NCBI GenBank assembly: GCA_002706765.1
Contig: PAJV01000034.1
Location: 1 to 44,417, forward strand
DNA length: 44,417 nt
Direction: 5' to 3'
From: Gimesia sp.
GTDB lineage: Bacteria; Planctomycetota; Planctomycetia; Planctomycetales; Planctomycetaceae
Under the pieces are notes generated by a model. The model saw only the letters and a program-made list of their open reading frames with translations. It did no database searches and was not told the origin of the DNA. The position numbers were made by a program, and so were the translations under genes. Of this stretch, positions 34,741 through 44,127 are shown one piece after another; position 1 is the stretch's first letter, and every line of letters starts with the position of its first letter.

Positions 34741-35682
34741 TTAATGCACGCCTCCCATCTCGGCTTCCAGTTTATCTTTGTTGCTGAACAGGATGTTACT
34801 GTCCATCGGACCGAACCAGCCGATCTGATATTTCCTGGGGTCTCCTCCATAGGCTGACGTGCCGGTTCCCGACATGACTGCTGAGGTCACACGTCCGTCT
34901 GCCCAGCCGATATTGGCTATGATTCCCGTGTGTCGGAAATGGATCGAAGGATCAGGACGCCAGGGGGTTTCCTCAAAAGTGGGAGGTACTGGAGGTGTTG
35001 AGTCAGGCGAGCCCCAGTTGTCGATAAAGAAAGGGGGTTCGATAAAGCTGTACTCAATGATGTGTAAATCAGGAAAGCCCTGCGCCAGGGCGGCGTCAGA
35101 AAATGCGACCGTCCGTGCCAGGCTGCCGATTTCCCGCATGTTCGTGGCGACCATGTTGTTAGTGGGATATGTATTCTTCCAGGATGTTCCCCCCAGATAA
35201 GCCTGGTTGTAACCGTAACCTCCGGTTCCCCCTTCAAATGCATTGGCCACAGTGCCGTGCGCGGCAAAGTTTCCAAAGGTCGGGCATTTTTTGATACCAG
35301 TGCTCTGTTCGAGAAAGGGAGCCAGTGGCCCCAGGTGCGCCTGAAACTTTGTGGTCGCATCGTTGGTGGTGCGTTCCCCGTGCCAGCGTTTTTTACCGCC
35401 CAGCCCTACATGCGAGTCGGGAGCCGCACGAGGCCAGTATCCGCCATTGGAATCCGCATACATATGACAGGCCAGCACAATCTGACGCAGGTTATTTTTA
35501 CACTGTGCCATCCGGGCGGCTTCGCGTGCCTGTTGAACGGCAGGCAGCAGCAATGCGACCAGAATCGCGATGATGGCGATGACGACCAGGAGCTCAATCA
35601 GGGTAAAGCCACGCTTGTGGAACGTTCTGGCAGGCTGCTGGTCAATCTGGGGAGAGGTAGAGGGAGAGTTCGAAAAATACAT
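34741..35682 (-). CDS. DUF1559 prepilin-like protein (module 5)
   Basis: A 313-residue DUF1559 protein with an unusually long pre-signal of about 24 residues ([24 protein letters not shown]) before G-FTLIE. The helix differs from the cluster by [10 protein letters not shown], and the next landmark is [20 protein letters not shown]. The body is distinct ([41 protein letters not shown]). Near the C-terminus, [17 protein letters not shown] has ten residues between His and Asp-Gly, one more than the H-X9-DG standard. It is the first gene of a four-gene operon. Confidence 0.92.
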   Translation of the reverse strand: MYFSNSPSTSPQIDQQPARTFHKRGFTLIELLVVIAIIAILVALLLPAVQQAREAARMAQCKNNLRQIVLACHMYADSNGGYWPRAAPDSHVGLGGKKRWHGERTTNDATTKFQAHLGPLAPFLEQSTGIKKCPTFGNFAAHGTVANAFEGGTGGYGYNQAYLGGTSWKNTYPTNNMVATNMREIGSLARTVAFSDAALAQGFPDLHIIEYSFIEPPFFIDNWGSPDSTPPVPPTFEETPWRPDPSIHFRHTGIIANIGWADGRVTSAVMSGTGTSAYGGDPRKYQIGWFGPMDSNILFSNKDKLEAEMGGVH

Positions 35683-35758
35683 TCTGAAGGTTACTTTGTG
35701 GTTAGAGTGCTTCTTTGCAGGTGAAAAACATCACTCAACATTCTAACCATTTGCCATC

Positions 35759-35778
35759 TTGACTGTCTTGTCAGTCAA
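35759..35778. promoter_or_regulatory. Inverted repeat upstream of the module 5 operon
   Basis: TTGACTG (35759-35765) and CAGTCAA (35772-35778) form a perfect 7-bp inverted repeat with a 6-base spacer, about 77 bases before the DUF1559 start. It could be an operator for the operon or a weak terminator for the small membrane protein gene upstream. No T run follows. Confidence 0.35.
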
Positions 35779-35845
35779 CGGAATTCAAGCGTGGTAAACT
35801 TCATTTTTACCGAAAAAGCAGTCTGAAGGTGAACGTTTTCGGAAA

Positions 35846-36037
35846 TTATTCCGTTGCCGTCTCTGCCTGATTTTGCTTTGCAATGATTTCGCGCTCTTTC
35901 TTCAGGCACAGGGCGATGAAAGTGCCTGAGATCGCAGCCTGGGCGATCAGATAGACCAGGATCTGTGGTCCGTTCAGAATGATACAGGCGCCGAAGGCGA
36001 TGACAAACAGAGTAATCAAACGTGCTTTCAGACTCAT
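35846..36037 (-). CDS. Small membrane protein of unknown function
   Basis: A 63-residue protein with two hydrophobic stretches: residues 7-22 (LITLFVIAFGACIIL), then VYLIAQAAISGTFIALCL at about 28-45. A charged cytoplasmic-type tail follows (KKEREIIAKQNQAETATE). An AGGTCAGG sequence precedes the ATG at 36037. It looks like a helical hairpin. No family is recognised. It is probably monocistronic, lying between the divergent NIF3-like gene and the module 5 operon. The longer overlapping frame at 35775-36092 is not protein-like. Confidence 0.6.
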   Translation of the reverse strand: MSLKARLITLFVIAFGACIILNGPQILVYLIAQAAISGTFIALCLKKEREIIAKQNQAETATE

Positions 36038-36202
36038 GGACCTGACCTTGTTTTATTTCGAAGAAAGGAATCTGTTGTCTTTGGTTACACAAAGTATAGT
36101 GCTGTATGATACATTGATCAATTCAGATTTGATATCTCCAGAGACCCGGACACCCGATTTCTGGAAAACAGACACTTCAGGAGACCCGGAGTAAAAATCA
36201 CC

Positions 36203-37018
36203 ATGACGGATGTTGCAGCAATTCAGGAATATCTGACGCACCTCGCTCCCCCCGCTCTGGCGGAGAGCTGGGATAATGTCGGTTTATTAACGGGGGACCA
36301 AAATCAGCCGGTCAGCCGGATACTCACCTGCCTGACGTTGACCCCGGATGTGGCCGCTGAAGCGATTGCTGAAAACGCGGATTTAATCATCAGCCATCAC
36401 CCGATCCTGTTTCGCCCGATACAGCAGATTACCTCAAACACCGTAGAAGGCAAAATGCTGCTGGCCCTGATCCAGGCAGAAATTTCCGTTTACAGCCCGC
36501 ATACATCCTATGACAGTGCCGAACAGGGGATCAACTGGCAACTGGCCCAACTGCTGGGACTGGAAGATATCGGGATTCTCAGGCCACTGAATTCCACTGC
36601 AGAACCGGAACTGCCCGAGCAGGGGGCAGGGCGTTTCGGCTCATTGCCGGCTGAGTTTACGCTGGCGCAGGTCAATCAGTTAATCAAGCAGGCACTCAAG
36701 ATCGACGCACTGCAGTTTGTGGGAGATCCTGGTCTGAAAGTGCAACGGGTCGGCATTGCCTGTGGGGCAGCTGCAGAATTTCTAAAAGATGCCCACCAAC
36801 ACGACTGTCAGGTTCTGTTGACCGGCGAAGCCCGTTTTCATGCCTGCCTGGAAGCGCGGGCTTTGGGAATGGGATTGATTCTGCCCGGTCACTACGCTAC
36901 CGAGCGTCCGGCGATGGAGCAGATGGCTCACCTGCTGCAGCAACAGTTTCCAAAATTGACGACCTGGGCGAGTCAAAAAGAGACAGATCCCCTGCAGTGG
37001 GATTGTGATGGAGAGTAA
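36203..37018 (+). CDS. NIF3/DUF34-family metal-binding protein
   Basis: A 271-residue protein of the NIF3 (YbgI, DUF34) family: toroidal hexamers with a dinuclear metal site, of debated function (a GTP cyclohydrolase I type 2 label is common but not well supported). Seen are LAPPALAESWDNVGLLTGD near residue 14, the metal-binding LIISHHPILF with His at 65-66, SPHTSYDSAEQGIN with His 101 and Asp 105, and the C-terminal VLLTGEARFHA and LILPGHYATERPAMEQ with the final ligands. The length is normal for the short form. The ATG at 36203 is preceded by GGAGACCCGGAG. Confidence 0.9.
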   Translation: MTDVAAIQEYLTHLAPPALAESWDNVGLLTGDQNQPVSRILTCLTLTPDVAAEAIAENADLIISHHPILFRPIQQITSNTVEGKMLLALIQAEISVYSPHTSYDSAEQGINWQLAQLLGLEDIGILRPLNSTAEPELPEQGAGRFGSLPAEFTLAQVNQLIKQALKIDALQFVGDPGLKVQRVGIACGAAAEFLKDAHQHDCQVLLTGEARFHACLEARALGMGLILPGHYATERPAMEQMAHLLQQQFPKLTTWASQKETDPLQWDCDGE

Positions 37019-37228
37019 AAAATGAGTCAAATCGGTGATTCAGGGCTGATTTAGATGGCACTATGTATATTCCATCCTGGTTGCCATTGACCTGATCGGC
37101 AGATTTCGCCATTATCCCCCCTCTCTCAGTCGTTTAGATCCTCTTTTTTGACACACTCTCTGAACACAATTTAGTTCCCAGGTGTCTCAATCTGTAACAA
37201 CCAGCTCACTTAAGACTTAAAAATTTCG

Positions 37229-38710
37229 ATGTCCAACGCGAAACCCAACCGTTTTGAAGCAGAACGGATTAAAAAGTTAGAGAAAATACAGTCACTCGGA
37301 TTTGATCCCTGGGGTCAGCGGTTTGACGGCCATATTCCGATCGCTGACGCACGTACGCAGGCCCCGGAAGCATCTGGAGAAGACGGGGAAGAAGTACGAA
37401 TCGCGGGCCGCATCATGCTGCGGCGTAAAGCGGGGAAACTCCGTTTTTATGACATCAAAGACTGGACCGGCAAAATCCAGTTGCTCTTTTCCCGCGGTGA
37501 TCTGACCGATGCCCAGTGGGAACTGATGGGAACACTCGATCTGGGCGACCTGATCGGCATTGATGGCTGTCTGCGACGGACCGAGACCGGCGAGATTTCT
37601 GTCTTCGTGAAAGAGCTGACCGTACTTTGTAAATCCCTGGCACAGCCTCCAGAAAAACATCACAGCGTGAAAGATGTCGAACTGCTGCTGCGACAACGCT
37701 CACTGGATCTGATTTATACCGAAGGCGTTCTGGAAAAGATGCTCAAGCGGAGTCAGATCATTGATTCCGTGCGGCAGACGCTCCGTAATCACAAGTACGC
37801 GGAAGTCGAAACCCCGGTCTTGCATGCCGTCGCCGGTGGAGCTGCAGCGCGGCCCTTTATTACCCATCACAATACGCTCGATATCCAACTCTACATGCGG
37901 ATTGCCCTGGAACTGCACCTCAAGCGATTGATGGTCGGCGGGATCGAACGCGTGTATGAAATCGGACGCGTCTTCCGTAATGAAGGCATTGACGCGACAC
38001 ACAATCCCGAATTCACGATGATCGAAATCTACCAGGCGTATGGCAATTATGAAACGATGATGGATCTGACTGAAGCCATCGTCACCGACGCCGTCAAAAC
38101 GATCAGCGAAACCATGGAACTTCCCTGGGGCGAAGATGAAACGATTGACTTCAGCGGCCCCTGGGAACGGAAAAAATATCTCGACCTCGTCAGAGAGCAC
38201 GCCGGCTGTGATCCGTCTGACCCGGCTGCGGTTGCCGCCGTGGCAAAACAGCATGGGATTGAAACGGAAAACGTGCACCCCGACGTGGTTCTGAACGAAG
38301 TGTTTGAAGCCACCTGCGAAAAACATCTGACCGGGCCTGTATTCGTCATTGATTACCCCGCCTCGATCTGTCCGCTGACCAAGCGGAAGCAGGCTGATCC
38401 CAATATTGCCGAGCGGTTCGAACTGTTCGTGCAGGGGATGGAGCTGGCGAATGCATATACCGAACTGAATGACCCGCTACTGCAGGAAGAATTATTCCAG
38501 ACTCAACTGTCCGGTCTTTCAGAAGAAGACTCGATGGCGAAGATGGATACAGATTTTATTAAAGCGTTAAAGGTTGGTATGCCACCGGCTGGAGGGCTGG
38601 GAATCGGGATTGACCGTCTCGTGATGTTGCTGACGAACAGTCACAGCATTCGCGACGTCATCTACTTCCCACTGCTTCGACCGGAAGGTCAGCCTTCACA
38701 ACCTGAGTAA
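37229..38710 (+). CDS. lysS: Lysyl-tRNA synthetase, class II
   Basis: A 493-residue class II enzyme that charges tRNA-Lys. The N-terminal OB-fold anticodon-binding domain lies at about 50-155 ([20 protein letters not shown]). The catalytic core contains motif 1 around [18 protein letters not shown], motif 2 at [20 protein letters not shown] followed by MIEIYQAYG, and motif 3 [17 protein letters not shown] near residue 455, ending [13 protein letters not shown]. The length is typical. The start at 37229 leads directly into the normal N-terminal helix ([17 protein letters not shown]). It stands upstream of the LolC/E-type gene on the same strand, with 65 bases between. Confidence 0.97.
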   Translation: MSNAKPNRFEAERIKKLEKIQSLGFDPWGQRFDGHIPIADARTQAPEASGEDGEEVRIAGRIMLRRKAGKLRFYDIKDWTGKIQLLFSRGDLTDAQWELMGTLDLGDLIGIDGCLRRTETGEISVFVKELTVLCKSLAQPPEKHHSVKDVELLLRQRSLDLIYTEGVLEKMLKRSQIIDSVRQTLRNHKYAEVETPVLHAVAGGAAARPFITHHNTLDIQLYMRIALELHLKRLMVGGIERVYEIGRVFRNEGIDATHNPEFTMIEIYQAYGNYETMMDLTEAIVTDAVKTISETMELPWGEDETIDFSGPWERKKYLDLVREHAGCDPSDPAAVAAVAKQHGIETENVHPDVVLNEVFEATCEKHLTGPVFVIDYPASICPLTKRKQADPNIAERFELFVQGMELANAYTELNDPLLQEELFQTQLSGLSEEDSMAKMDTDFIKALKVGMPPAGGLGIGIDRLVMLLTNSHSIRDVIYFPLLRPEGQPSQPE

Positions 38711-38775
38711 ACCATGGATGACCCCGGCAATCAGCTTTTGATTGTCGACTGAAAATCAGCCAAAGGATTGGCCGT

Positions 38776-40371
38776 ATGTACAAATCACTGCTATGCCTGC
38801 GTTATTTGAGAACCCGCTATATTGCGCTGGCCAGTATCATCAGCATGACCCTGGGCGTGGCGACCATGATTGTCGTCAACAGTGTGATGGATGGTTTCAG
38901 CACGGATATGCGAACCCGTCTGCGAGGCATCCTCGCGGATGTGATTGTGGAAACCAATTCACTGGACGGCGAACCCGTTACCAAAGATATCAAGAACAGT
39001 ATCCAGCGTGCCATTGGTGATGATATTGCGGGGATGACGGAGACCGTCGAAATTTATGCCATGCTCAGCGTGCAATATGGTTCGCAGTGGCAGAGCAAGC
39101 CGGTCACCCTGATCGGCATCGATCCCGAAACCAAAGCCACCGTCGGTCCGTTGGCCCAGTATCTGGAACATACGAAAGACAACGACATTCCCAACTGGGA
39201 ACTCTCGCCGGAAGCGATGGCCTACCGCAAGGAATGGACCACGCGCGCCCAATGGATGGTCGAACGCTGGAATCACAATCCCCCGCCGATCGAACAGAAC
39301 GAACAGGTGTCTTTCGAAGAACCGGTCGAGTCGAGTGAGCCACTGCCGGCACCAAAGTTCGCCAATGAGTCAGAGACGGCATCCCCCTTTGATCAGACGC
39401 CGAAACCGAAAGGTACTCATAAAGCAAATCCAACGGCCAATCCCTTCGGCGAAGACCTGAAGGTGTCCGCTTTTGAAGAAAAAGAAGAACGGGATCCCAG
39501 CAGTCCACTGCCGGGCCGCGTGTATATCGGGTATGGTCTGGTGAGTTTTCCTTATGAAGATCCGGAAACCGGTAAAACGGAAACGTTCCAGATTGTCAAA
39601 CCAGGAGATGATGTCAAAATCAGTACGGTCACTGCCGGACAACCGCCCGAGCCGACACACTTTAACGCGACGGTCGTTGATCTGTTCAAGAGTAACATGA
39701 GCGAGCACGACAGCAGCCTGGTCTTCTGTAATCTCGAATACCTGCAGGAAATGCGAGGCATGATCGGCGGCGGGGAGAAATCGATCACATCAATTCAAAT
39801 TAAACTGAAACGTCCGGAAGATGCCGCCATGGTCGTCAGCAAGCTGGAAGAAGCACTGCCTGCCAGCAAGTTTCGCGTGCGGACCTGGGAAGACAAACAG
39901 GGACCGTTGCTGGCTGCCGTCGAAGTCGAATCTGCGATCCTGAATGTGCTGCTGTTTCTGATTATTGCCGTCGCCGGCTTTGGAATCCTGGCGATCTTCT
40001 TCATGATCACAATCGAAAAGACACGCGATATCGGCGTGCTCAAAGCATTGGGTGCCAGCTCAAACGGCATCATGTCGATCTTCCTGTCCTATGGCCTGGC
40101 TTTAGGCCTGGTGGGGAGTGGGGTTGGTGTAATTGTCGGTCTGTTGTTTGTGAGATACATCAATGAAATTGAAAAGGCGATTACCTGGATCACCGGGCGA
40201 AAAGTATTCGACCAGCGCATTTATTACTTCCCTGAAATTTCGACTCACGTGAATCCAATGATGGTCTTCTGGGTCGCCATTGGTGCGATGGTGATTGCCG
40301 TGCTTGCCAGTATTTTACCCGCGCGAAAAGCTGCTCGATTCCATCCTGTGGAGTCACTGCGTTACGAATAA
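38776..40371 (+). CDS. LolC/E-type ABC transporter permease
   Basis: A 531-residue FtsX-type permease. One N-terminal membrane helix (about residues 16-38, YIALASIISMTLGVATMIVV) precedes a large periplasmic domain. Three C-terminal helices lie near 390-420, 435-465 and 490-515, and the end reads ILPARKAARFHPVESLRYE. This topology fits LolC/LolE, which extract lipoproteins from the inner membrane, or MacB-like exporters. The periplasmic domain carries a disordered Pro/Glu/Ser-rich insert at about 165-245 (PPPIEQNEQVSFEEPVESS through PNPFGED-like repeats) not usual in the family. AAAGGA precedes the ATG. The ATPase gene follows on the same strand. Confidence 0.87.
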   Translation: MYKSLLCLRYLRTRYIALASIISMTLGVATMIVVNSVMDGFSTDMRTRLRGILADVIVETNSLDGEPVTKDIKNSIQRAIGDDIAGMTETVEIYAMLSVQYGSQWQSKPVTLIGIDPETKATVGPLAQYLEHTKDNDIPNWELSPEAMAYRKEWTTRAQWMVERWNHNPPPIEQNEQVSFEEPVESSEPLPAPKFANESETASPFDQTPKPKGTHKANPTANPFGEDLKVSAFEEKEERDPSSPLPGRVYIGYGLVSFPYEDPETGKTETFQIVKPGDDVKISTVTAGQPPEPTHFNATVVDLFKSNMSEHDSSLVFCNLEYLQEMRGMIGGGEKSITSIQIKLKRPEDAAMVVSKLEEALPASKFRVRTWEDKQGPLLAAVEVESAILNVLLFLIIAVAGFGILAIFFMITIEKTRDIGVLKALGASSNGIMSIFLSYGLALGLVGSGVGVIVGLLFVRYINEIEKAITWITGRKVFDQRIYYFPEISTHVNPMMVFWVAIGAMVIAVLASILPARKAARFHPVESLRYE

Positions 40372-40452
40372 CGATTTGCTCGTTGAGCCACTTTGTGAAA
40401 CACGGAAAAGTATCATCCACTGTTGTTTCCCGTTTATGTCGAGTATGAATTC

Positions 40453-41199
40453 ATGACTGAGACCTTATCCATGCCTCATCCCCAGCTATCGGCGATTGCC
40501 ATCGAAAAGGCTTATCGAAAAGACAAACACAAAGTTCCCGTGCTGCGGGGCATTGATGTGGATGTTCAGAAGGCGGAGTTCCTGTCGATCGTGGGACAGT
40601 CCGGATCAGGAAAAAGCACGCTGATGCATCTGTTTGGACTCCTTGATTCTCCCGACATCGGCGAAATCCAGCTGGAAGGCCAGCGGATTGATGATCTGCC
40701 CGATCATGCCCGCGATCAGATTCGCAACCGGGTGTTCGGCTTTATTTTCCAGTTTTATCATCTGCTGCCTGAGCTGAATCTACTGGAAAATGTCCTTTCC
40801 CCGCTGATGATCCGGTACTCGACATGGGAATACTGGAAGCAGAAAAAGAAGTTTCGTGAGGACGCGTTAGAGATTATTGAAAAAGTGGGTCTGTCGCATC
40901 GAATCAAGCACCGCCCATCAGAAATGTCGGGTGGAGAAATGCAGCGGGCCGCCATTGCCCGGGCCTTGATTGCCAAGCCCCAGATCCTGCTGGCGGACGA
41001 GCCTACCGGAAATCTGGATAGTAGTACCGGTAAAGAAATTATGAACCTGCTGACCAACTTGAATGAGCAGGAACAGCTGACTATCATCATGGTGACGCAC
41101 GACAATTCGATCGCCGCCCAGGCGCATCGAACGGTTCGTCTGCTGGAAGGTCAGATTGAGGTTCTGGGGAAATCCCACGCCACTTCCGTTCCCGCTTAG
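40453..41199 (+). CDS. lolD: LolD-type ABC transporter ATP-binding protein
   Basis: A 248-residue ATPase of the LolD/MacB ATP-binding group. It has Walker A GQSGSGKST at about 48-56, the Q-loop in FIFQFYHLLPELNLLENV, the ABC signature MSGGEMQRAAIARAL, Walker B ILLADEPTGNLDSSTG, and the H-loop in IIMVTHDNSIA. FYHLLPELNLLENV is characteristic of the LolD-like family. It should pair with the permease 80 bases upstream as a lipoprotein-releasing machine, fitting a genome region with many lipoproteins. The start is uncertain: in-frame ATGs lie at 40423, 40453 and 40471, and none has a strong ribosome site. Confidence 0.88.
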   Translation: MTETLSMPHPQLSAIAIEKAYRKDKHKVPVLRGIDVDVQKAEFLSIVGQSGSGKSTLMHLFGLLDSPDIGEIQLEGQRIDDLPDHARDQIRNRVFGFIFQFYHLLPELNLLENVLSPLMIRYSTWEYWKQKKKFREDALEIIEKVGLSHRIKHRPSEMSGGEMQRAAIARALIAKPQILLADEPTGNLDSSTGKEIMNLLTNLNEQEQLTIIMVTHDNSIAAQAHRTVRLLEGQIEVLGKSHATSVPA

Positions 41200-41384
41200 T
41201 GACAAACGATCAGCGTACCGCTGCTGGTTTGAACCACTGTCGCCCGCGTTGTGTCAATGGCGTACGCCGTTGCACGTGATGCTTCTGACGGAGATGGATT
41301 TCACTGAATTCAACGTCGGATTAATCTTCCGTCAAAACCAGCCAGCCGTACCTCGGCCTATTTTGAGAATGGTACCAGATTCCA

Positions 41385-42242
41385 ATGTCGCTCCAAGTTT
41401 ATATTGACGGAAAACTGCTTCCCAAGGAAGAAGCAAAGATCAGTGTATTTGATCATGGTCTGCTATATGGTGACGGCGTATTCGAAGGCATTCGCGTCTA
41501 TAATAAAAAAGTGTTTCTGATCCAGGAGCACATCGATCGCCTGTATGAAAGCGCCCTGGCGATTCGCCTGGTAATCCCCCTGTCGAAAGAGGAAATGGTT
41601 TCGGCCATCAATGAAACGGTCGCCGCCAACAAGATAGAAGATGGCTACATCCGACTGGTCATCACGCGCGGAGCGGGTTCTCTGGGTCTGGATATTCGCC
41701 GCACCAGCCATCCACAGGTCATCATCATTGCGGATAACATTTCCCTTTACGATCCGCAGCTGTATATTGACGGTCTGAAAATCATCACTGCCGCCACGAT
41801 TCGCAATCACCCGGCTGCATTGTCTTCCCGCGTGAAGTCACTCAATTATCTGAACAATATCCTCGCGAAAATTGAAGGCACCGATGCCGGCTGTATCGAG
41901 GCATTGATGCTGAACCACAAAGGGGAAGTCGCGGAATGTACCGGCGACAATATTTTCATTGTGAAAAATGGTGTGTTGAAGACCCCGTCTGTGGATGCCG
42001 GGATTCTGGAAGGCATCACTCGCAATGCCGTGATCAGGCTGGCTGAGCAGTCGGGAATCACCGTCGACCAGTCACCGTTTACGCGTCACGATATTTTCGT
42101 GGCTGACGAATGCTTCCTGACAGGATCTGCTGCGGAAGTGATCCCTGTGGTGGAACTCGATGGCCGCCAGATCGGGACTGGCAAGCCAGGGCCGATGACG
42201 AAAGATCTCAACGAAAAATTCAAACAGCTCACGCGGGAATAA
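41385..42242 (+). CDS. ilvE: Branched-chain amino acid aminotransferase
   Basis: A 285-residue fold-type IV PLP enzyme that moves the amino group between glutamate and leucine, isoleucine or valine. The start VYIDGKLLPKEEAKISVFDH and GLLYGDGVFEGIRVYN are typical of IlvE. The catalytic lysine is K151 in SSRVKSLNYLNNILAK, and EALMLNHKGEVAECTGDNIF near 178 and DECFLTGSAAEVIPV near 241 are the other signatures. D-amino-acid transaminases and aminodeoxychorismate lyases share the fold, but the landmarks favour IlvE. The length is near the family norm. No other branched-chain gene is nearby. Confidence 0.9.
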   Translation: MSLQVYIDGKLLPKEEAKISVFDHGLLYGDGVFEGIRVYNKKVFLIQEHIDRLYESALAIRLVIPLSKEEMVSAINETVAANKIEDGYIRLVITRGAGSLGLDIRRTSHPQVIIIADNISLYDPQLYIDGLKIITAATIRNHPAALSSRVKSLNYLNNILAKIEGTDAGCIEALMLNHKGEVAECTGDNIFIVKNGVLKTPSVDAGILEGITRNAVIRLAEQSGITVDQSPFTRHDIFVADECFLTGSAAEVIPVVELDGRQIGTGKPGPMTKDLNEKFKQLTRE

Positions 42243-42428
42243 CAGTGCTGCAGCGCAGGTTGAGATTCCGGAATCAGTCGAAATCGGCCTGTGATCTGAA
42301 TGCCTGTTGCATGAGTCTTTTCCTGTGATACGATAAGAATTCGCCGGTTAGCGCGACCTGTTGGTGCTGTCCTGGTGTTAATTCTCTCAGTGAATTTGAA
42401 TTGATCTGTCCTGTCCGGAAACCTGCTC

Positions 42429-43187
42429 ATGCGAATTTCAAGACCCGCTGTCCGTATTCTGAGTGTGTCACTGCTGCTGTTCTGTGTGGCTGTTGTGCAG
42501 GGTGAACCAGCCGATAATGCTGCCCCTGAAGCGAAAAAAGATCCACAGACGGTCAAGCAGGCTTTAGCAGAGTTCAATTCCCTGATTGGTGGCTGGCGCG
42601 GGGTCGGCATGATTAAACGCAATTCCCGCAAAGGGGCCTGGTCGGAAAATGCAGAGTGGGTCTGGAAATTTAAACCCGAATCCACCAGCATTGACTACGA
42701 GATCACCGATGGGAAATTCCTCAAATCCGCGTCCCTCAGTTATGACCCGGAACAGAAGCGATACCAACTTGCGACCATTCTTCCGGATGGGGCCAAACGC
42801 GATTATACGGGAACGTTAAATAAAGACACCCTGATCCTCGAGTCAGCCCCCGATTCAGAAGGAGCCATCTATCGAATTTCGATCCGCCGCCTGAATGAAA
42901 AACGGACCCTCGTACTGTTTGAGCAGCGTAACCAGGGGCAGTCATTTTATTACCGCCTGGCCGAAGTCGGTTACACCAGAGAAGGAACCCGGCTGGCAGA
43001 TCCCGGGAGCGGCGGACCGGAGTGTATCGTCACCGGTGGTGCAGGAACAATTCAAGTCAGCTACCAGGGAAAGACGTATTACGTCTGTTGCAGCGGCTGT
43101 AAGCAGGCTTTCGATGAAGATCCCGAAACGTATATCGAGGAAGCGAAACAGAAAGCAGAAGCACGCCGGAAACAGAAGTCGGACTGA
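42429..43187 (+). CDS. Secreted protein with C-terminal CCSGC (YHS/TRASH-like) segment
   Basis: A 252-residue protein with a signal peptide (core ILSVSLLLFCVAVVQG). Residues about 45-185 form a beta-rich domain (LIGGWRGVGMIKRNSRKGAW, SIDYEITDGKF, YRISIRRLNEKRTLVLFEQR) that looks like a lipocalin-type or DUF1579-like barrel; this is unproven. The last 60 residues resemble a YHS/TRASH metal-binding module: ECIVTGGAGTIQVSYQGK, then TYYVCCSGCKQAFDEDPETY, then a charged helix. The CCSGC cluster with the earlier Cys could bind copper, zinc or iron. It is a single gene on the plus strand. The function is not known; metal sensing or sequestration outside the cytoplasm is a reasonable guess. Confidence 0.75.
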   Translation: MRISRPAVRILSVSLLLFCVAVVQGEPADNAAPEAKKDPQTVKQALAEFNSLIGGWRGVGMIKRNSRKGAWSENAEWVWKFKPESTSIDYEITDGKFLKSASLSYDPEQKRYQLATILPDGAKRDYTGTLNKDTLILESAPDSEGAIYRISIRRLNEKRTLVLFEQRNQGQSFYYRLAEVGYTREGTRLADPGSGGPECIVTGGAGTIQVSYQGKTYYVCCSGCKQAFDEDPETYIEEAKQKAEARRKQKSD

Positions 43188-43305
43188 ATCGAACTGTGGT
43201 TAAGCAGGATCCCCGTGCGACTGTGTGCATTTCTAATGCAGCGTCTCCTGGTCATTGGGACCCGAGAATAATCGTACGAGAGATGCTTTGCCAAAATGGG
43301 ATGCG

Positions 43306-43716
43306 TTAGAAATTTTCCAGGGAAGAGCCCAGTTCACCCGTGGCTTTGTCCTCAGGAGCTTCTTCCAGAATGACTTCTGTTTCAGCCAGATCCGTGCGCG
43401 GCAGCGGAATTCGTTCCTCGGTAGCCGATTTTTTTGACATCGGATTCAGCCACCTGGGGAGCCGGGTAAATCGGGATGATTCTTCTGCTTTGGTCTGAAT
43501 GATGGCTGGCTCAAGCTCAACAGGTTGCTGCTGTGAGACATTTTGCACCGGAGTCGCCTGCTTGTCCTTCTTCGTATAAAATTCCAACCCGAAAAAAGGT
43601 GAGCGGCTGTTACTGTCCATCTGGAACCATTTGTTTCCCAGACCTTGACATCCCGTCTGTGCGCAGAATAAGAGCGTCAGGACGCATAATACTCTGGTTG
43701 ATCGTAGCCCGTTCAT
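43306..43716 (-). CDS. Lipoprotein of unknown function
   Basis: A 136-residue protein beginning MNGLRSTRVLCVLTLLFC with a lipobox AQTGC near residue 23, so it should be lipid-anchored. The mature part has KWFQMDSNSRSPFFGLEFYT, a Gln-rich linker, then FTRLPRWLNPMSKKSATEER and an acidic tail (LAETEVILEEAPEDKATGE). No family is recognised. An in-frame ATG at 43743 is less likely because it would put a polar nine-residue extension before the leader. The neighbouring small lipoprotein at 43922 is on the same strand 205 bases upstream. Confidence 0.72.
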   Translation of the reverse strand: MNGLRSTRVLCVLTLLFCAQTGCQGLGNKWFQMDSNSRSPFFGLEFYTKKDKQATPVQNVSQQQPVELEPAIIQTKAEESSRFTRLPRWLNPMSKKSATEERIPLPRTDLAETEVILEEAPEDKATGELGSSLENF

Positions 43717-43921
43717 TTGTTGACTTATTCCATCCTTGTCCAAGTCAAATACGCTTTACATCAGTGCTGCCCGAAATCCGATACATCCCACTGACCTTGT
43801 GGTCAACCTGGATTTCGTCTTCTATCGTCATCGACTGATTCTGAAGACAGAATTCCTGAATTTCCCGTTTCAGTAAGACTTGCAGGGAAATAGTCTGCCC
43901 CAGGTCGATTTATCTTAACAG

Positions 43922-44127
43922 TTGCCGAATTATTCTTCTGCAGATTCTTCTGCGAGACGGTTTTCGATTTCCTCTTCCGTTTCGACAGGAGGTTCACTCT
44001 GCCTGGGAACGCCGCGAAATGCGAGTTTGCTTGTGATCGGGCCGTCATTTCCCATCTGGCAGCCCGTCCAGGTCATGACGCACAGCAGAGAACAGCAGGC
44101 AGCAAGGCGTAATTGTAGACGCATCAT
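43922..44127 (-). CDS. Small lipoprotein of unknown function
   Basis: A protein of about 65 residues starting at MMRLQLRLAACCSLLCVM, with a lipobox TWTGC near residue 23. The mature part of about 43 residues includes MGNDGPITSKLAFRGVPRQ and an acidic tail (EEEIENRLAEESAEE). GGGAA precedes the ATG pair at 44125-44127. It is similar in plan, but not in sequence, to the tiny lipoproteins of the DUF1559 cluster. No DUF1559 gene is visible upstream, though the window ends 290 bases away. The function is unknown. Confidence 0.68.

Noticed and set aside
35775-36092. 105-codon frame over the small membrane protein
   Set aside because: It is in another phase of 35846-36037, whose translation has clear membrane helices and a ribosome site.
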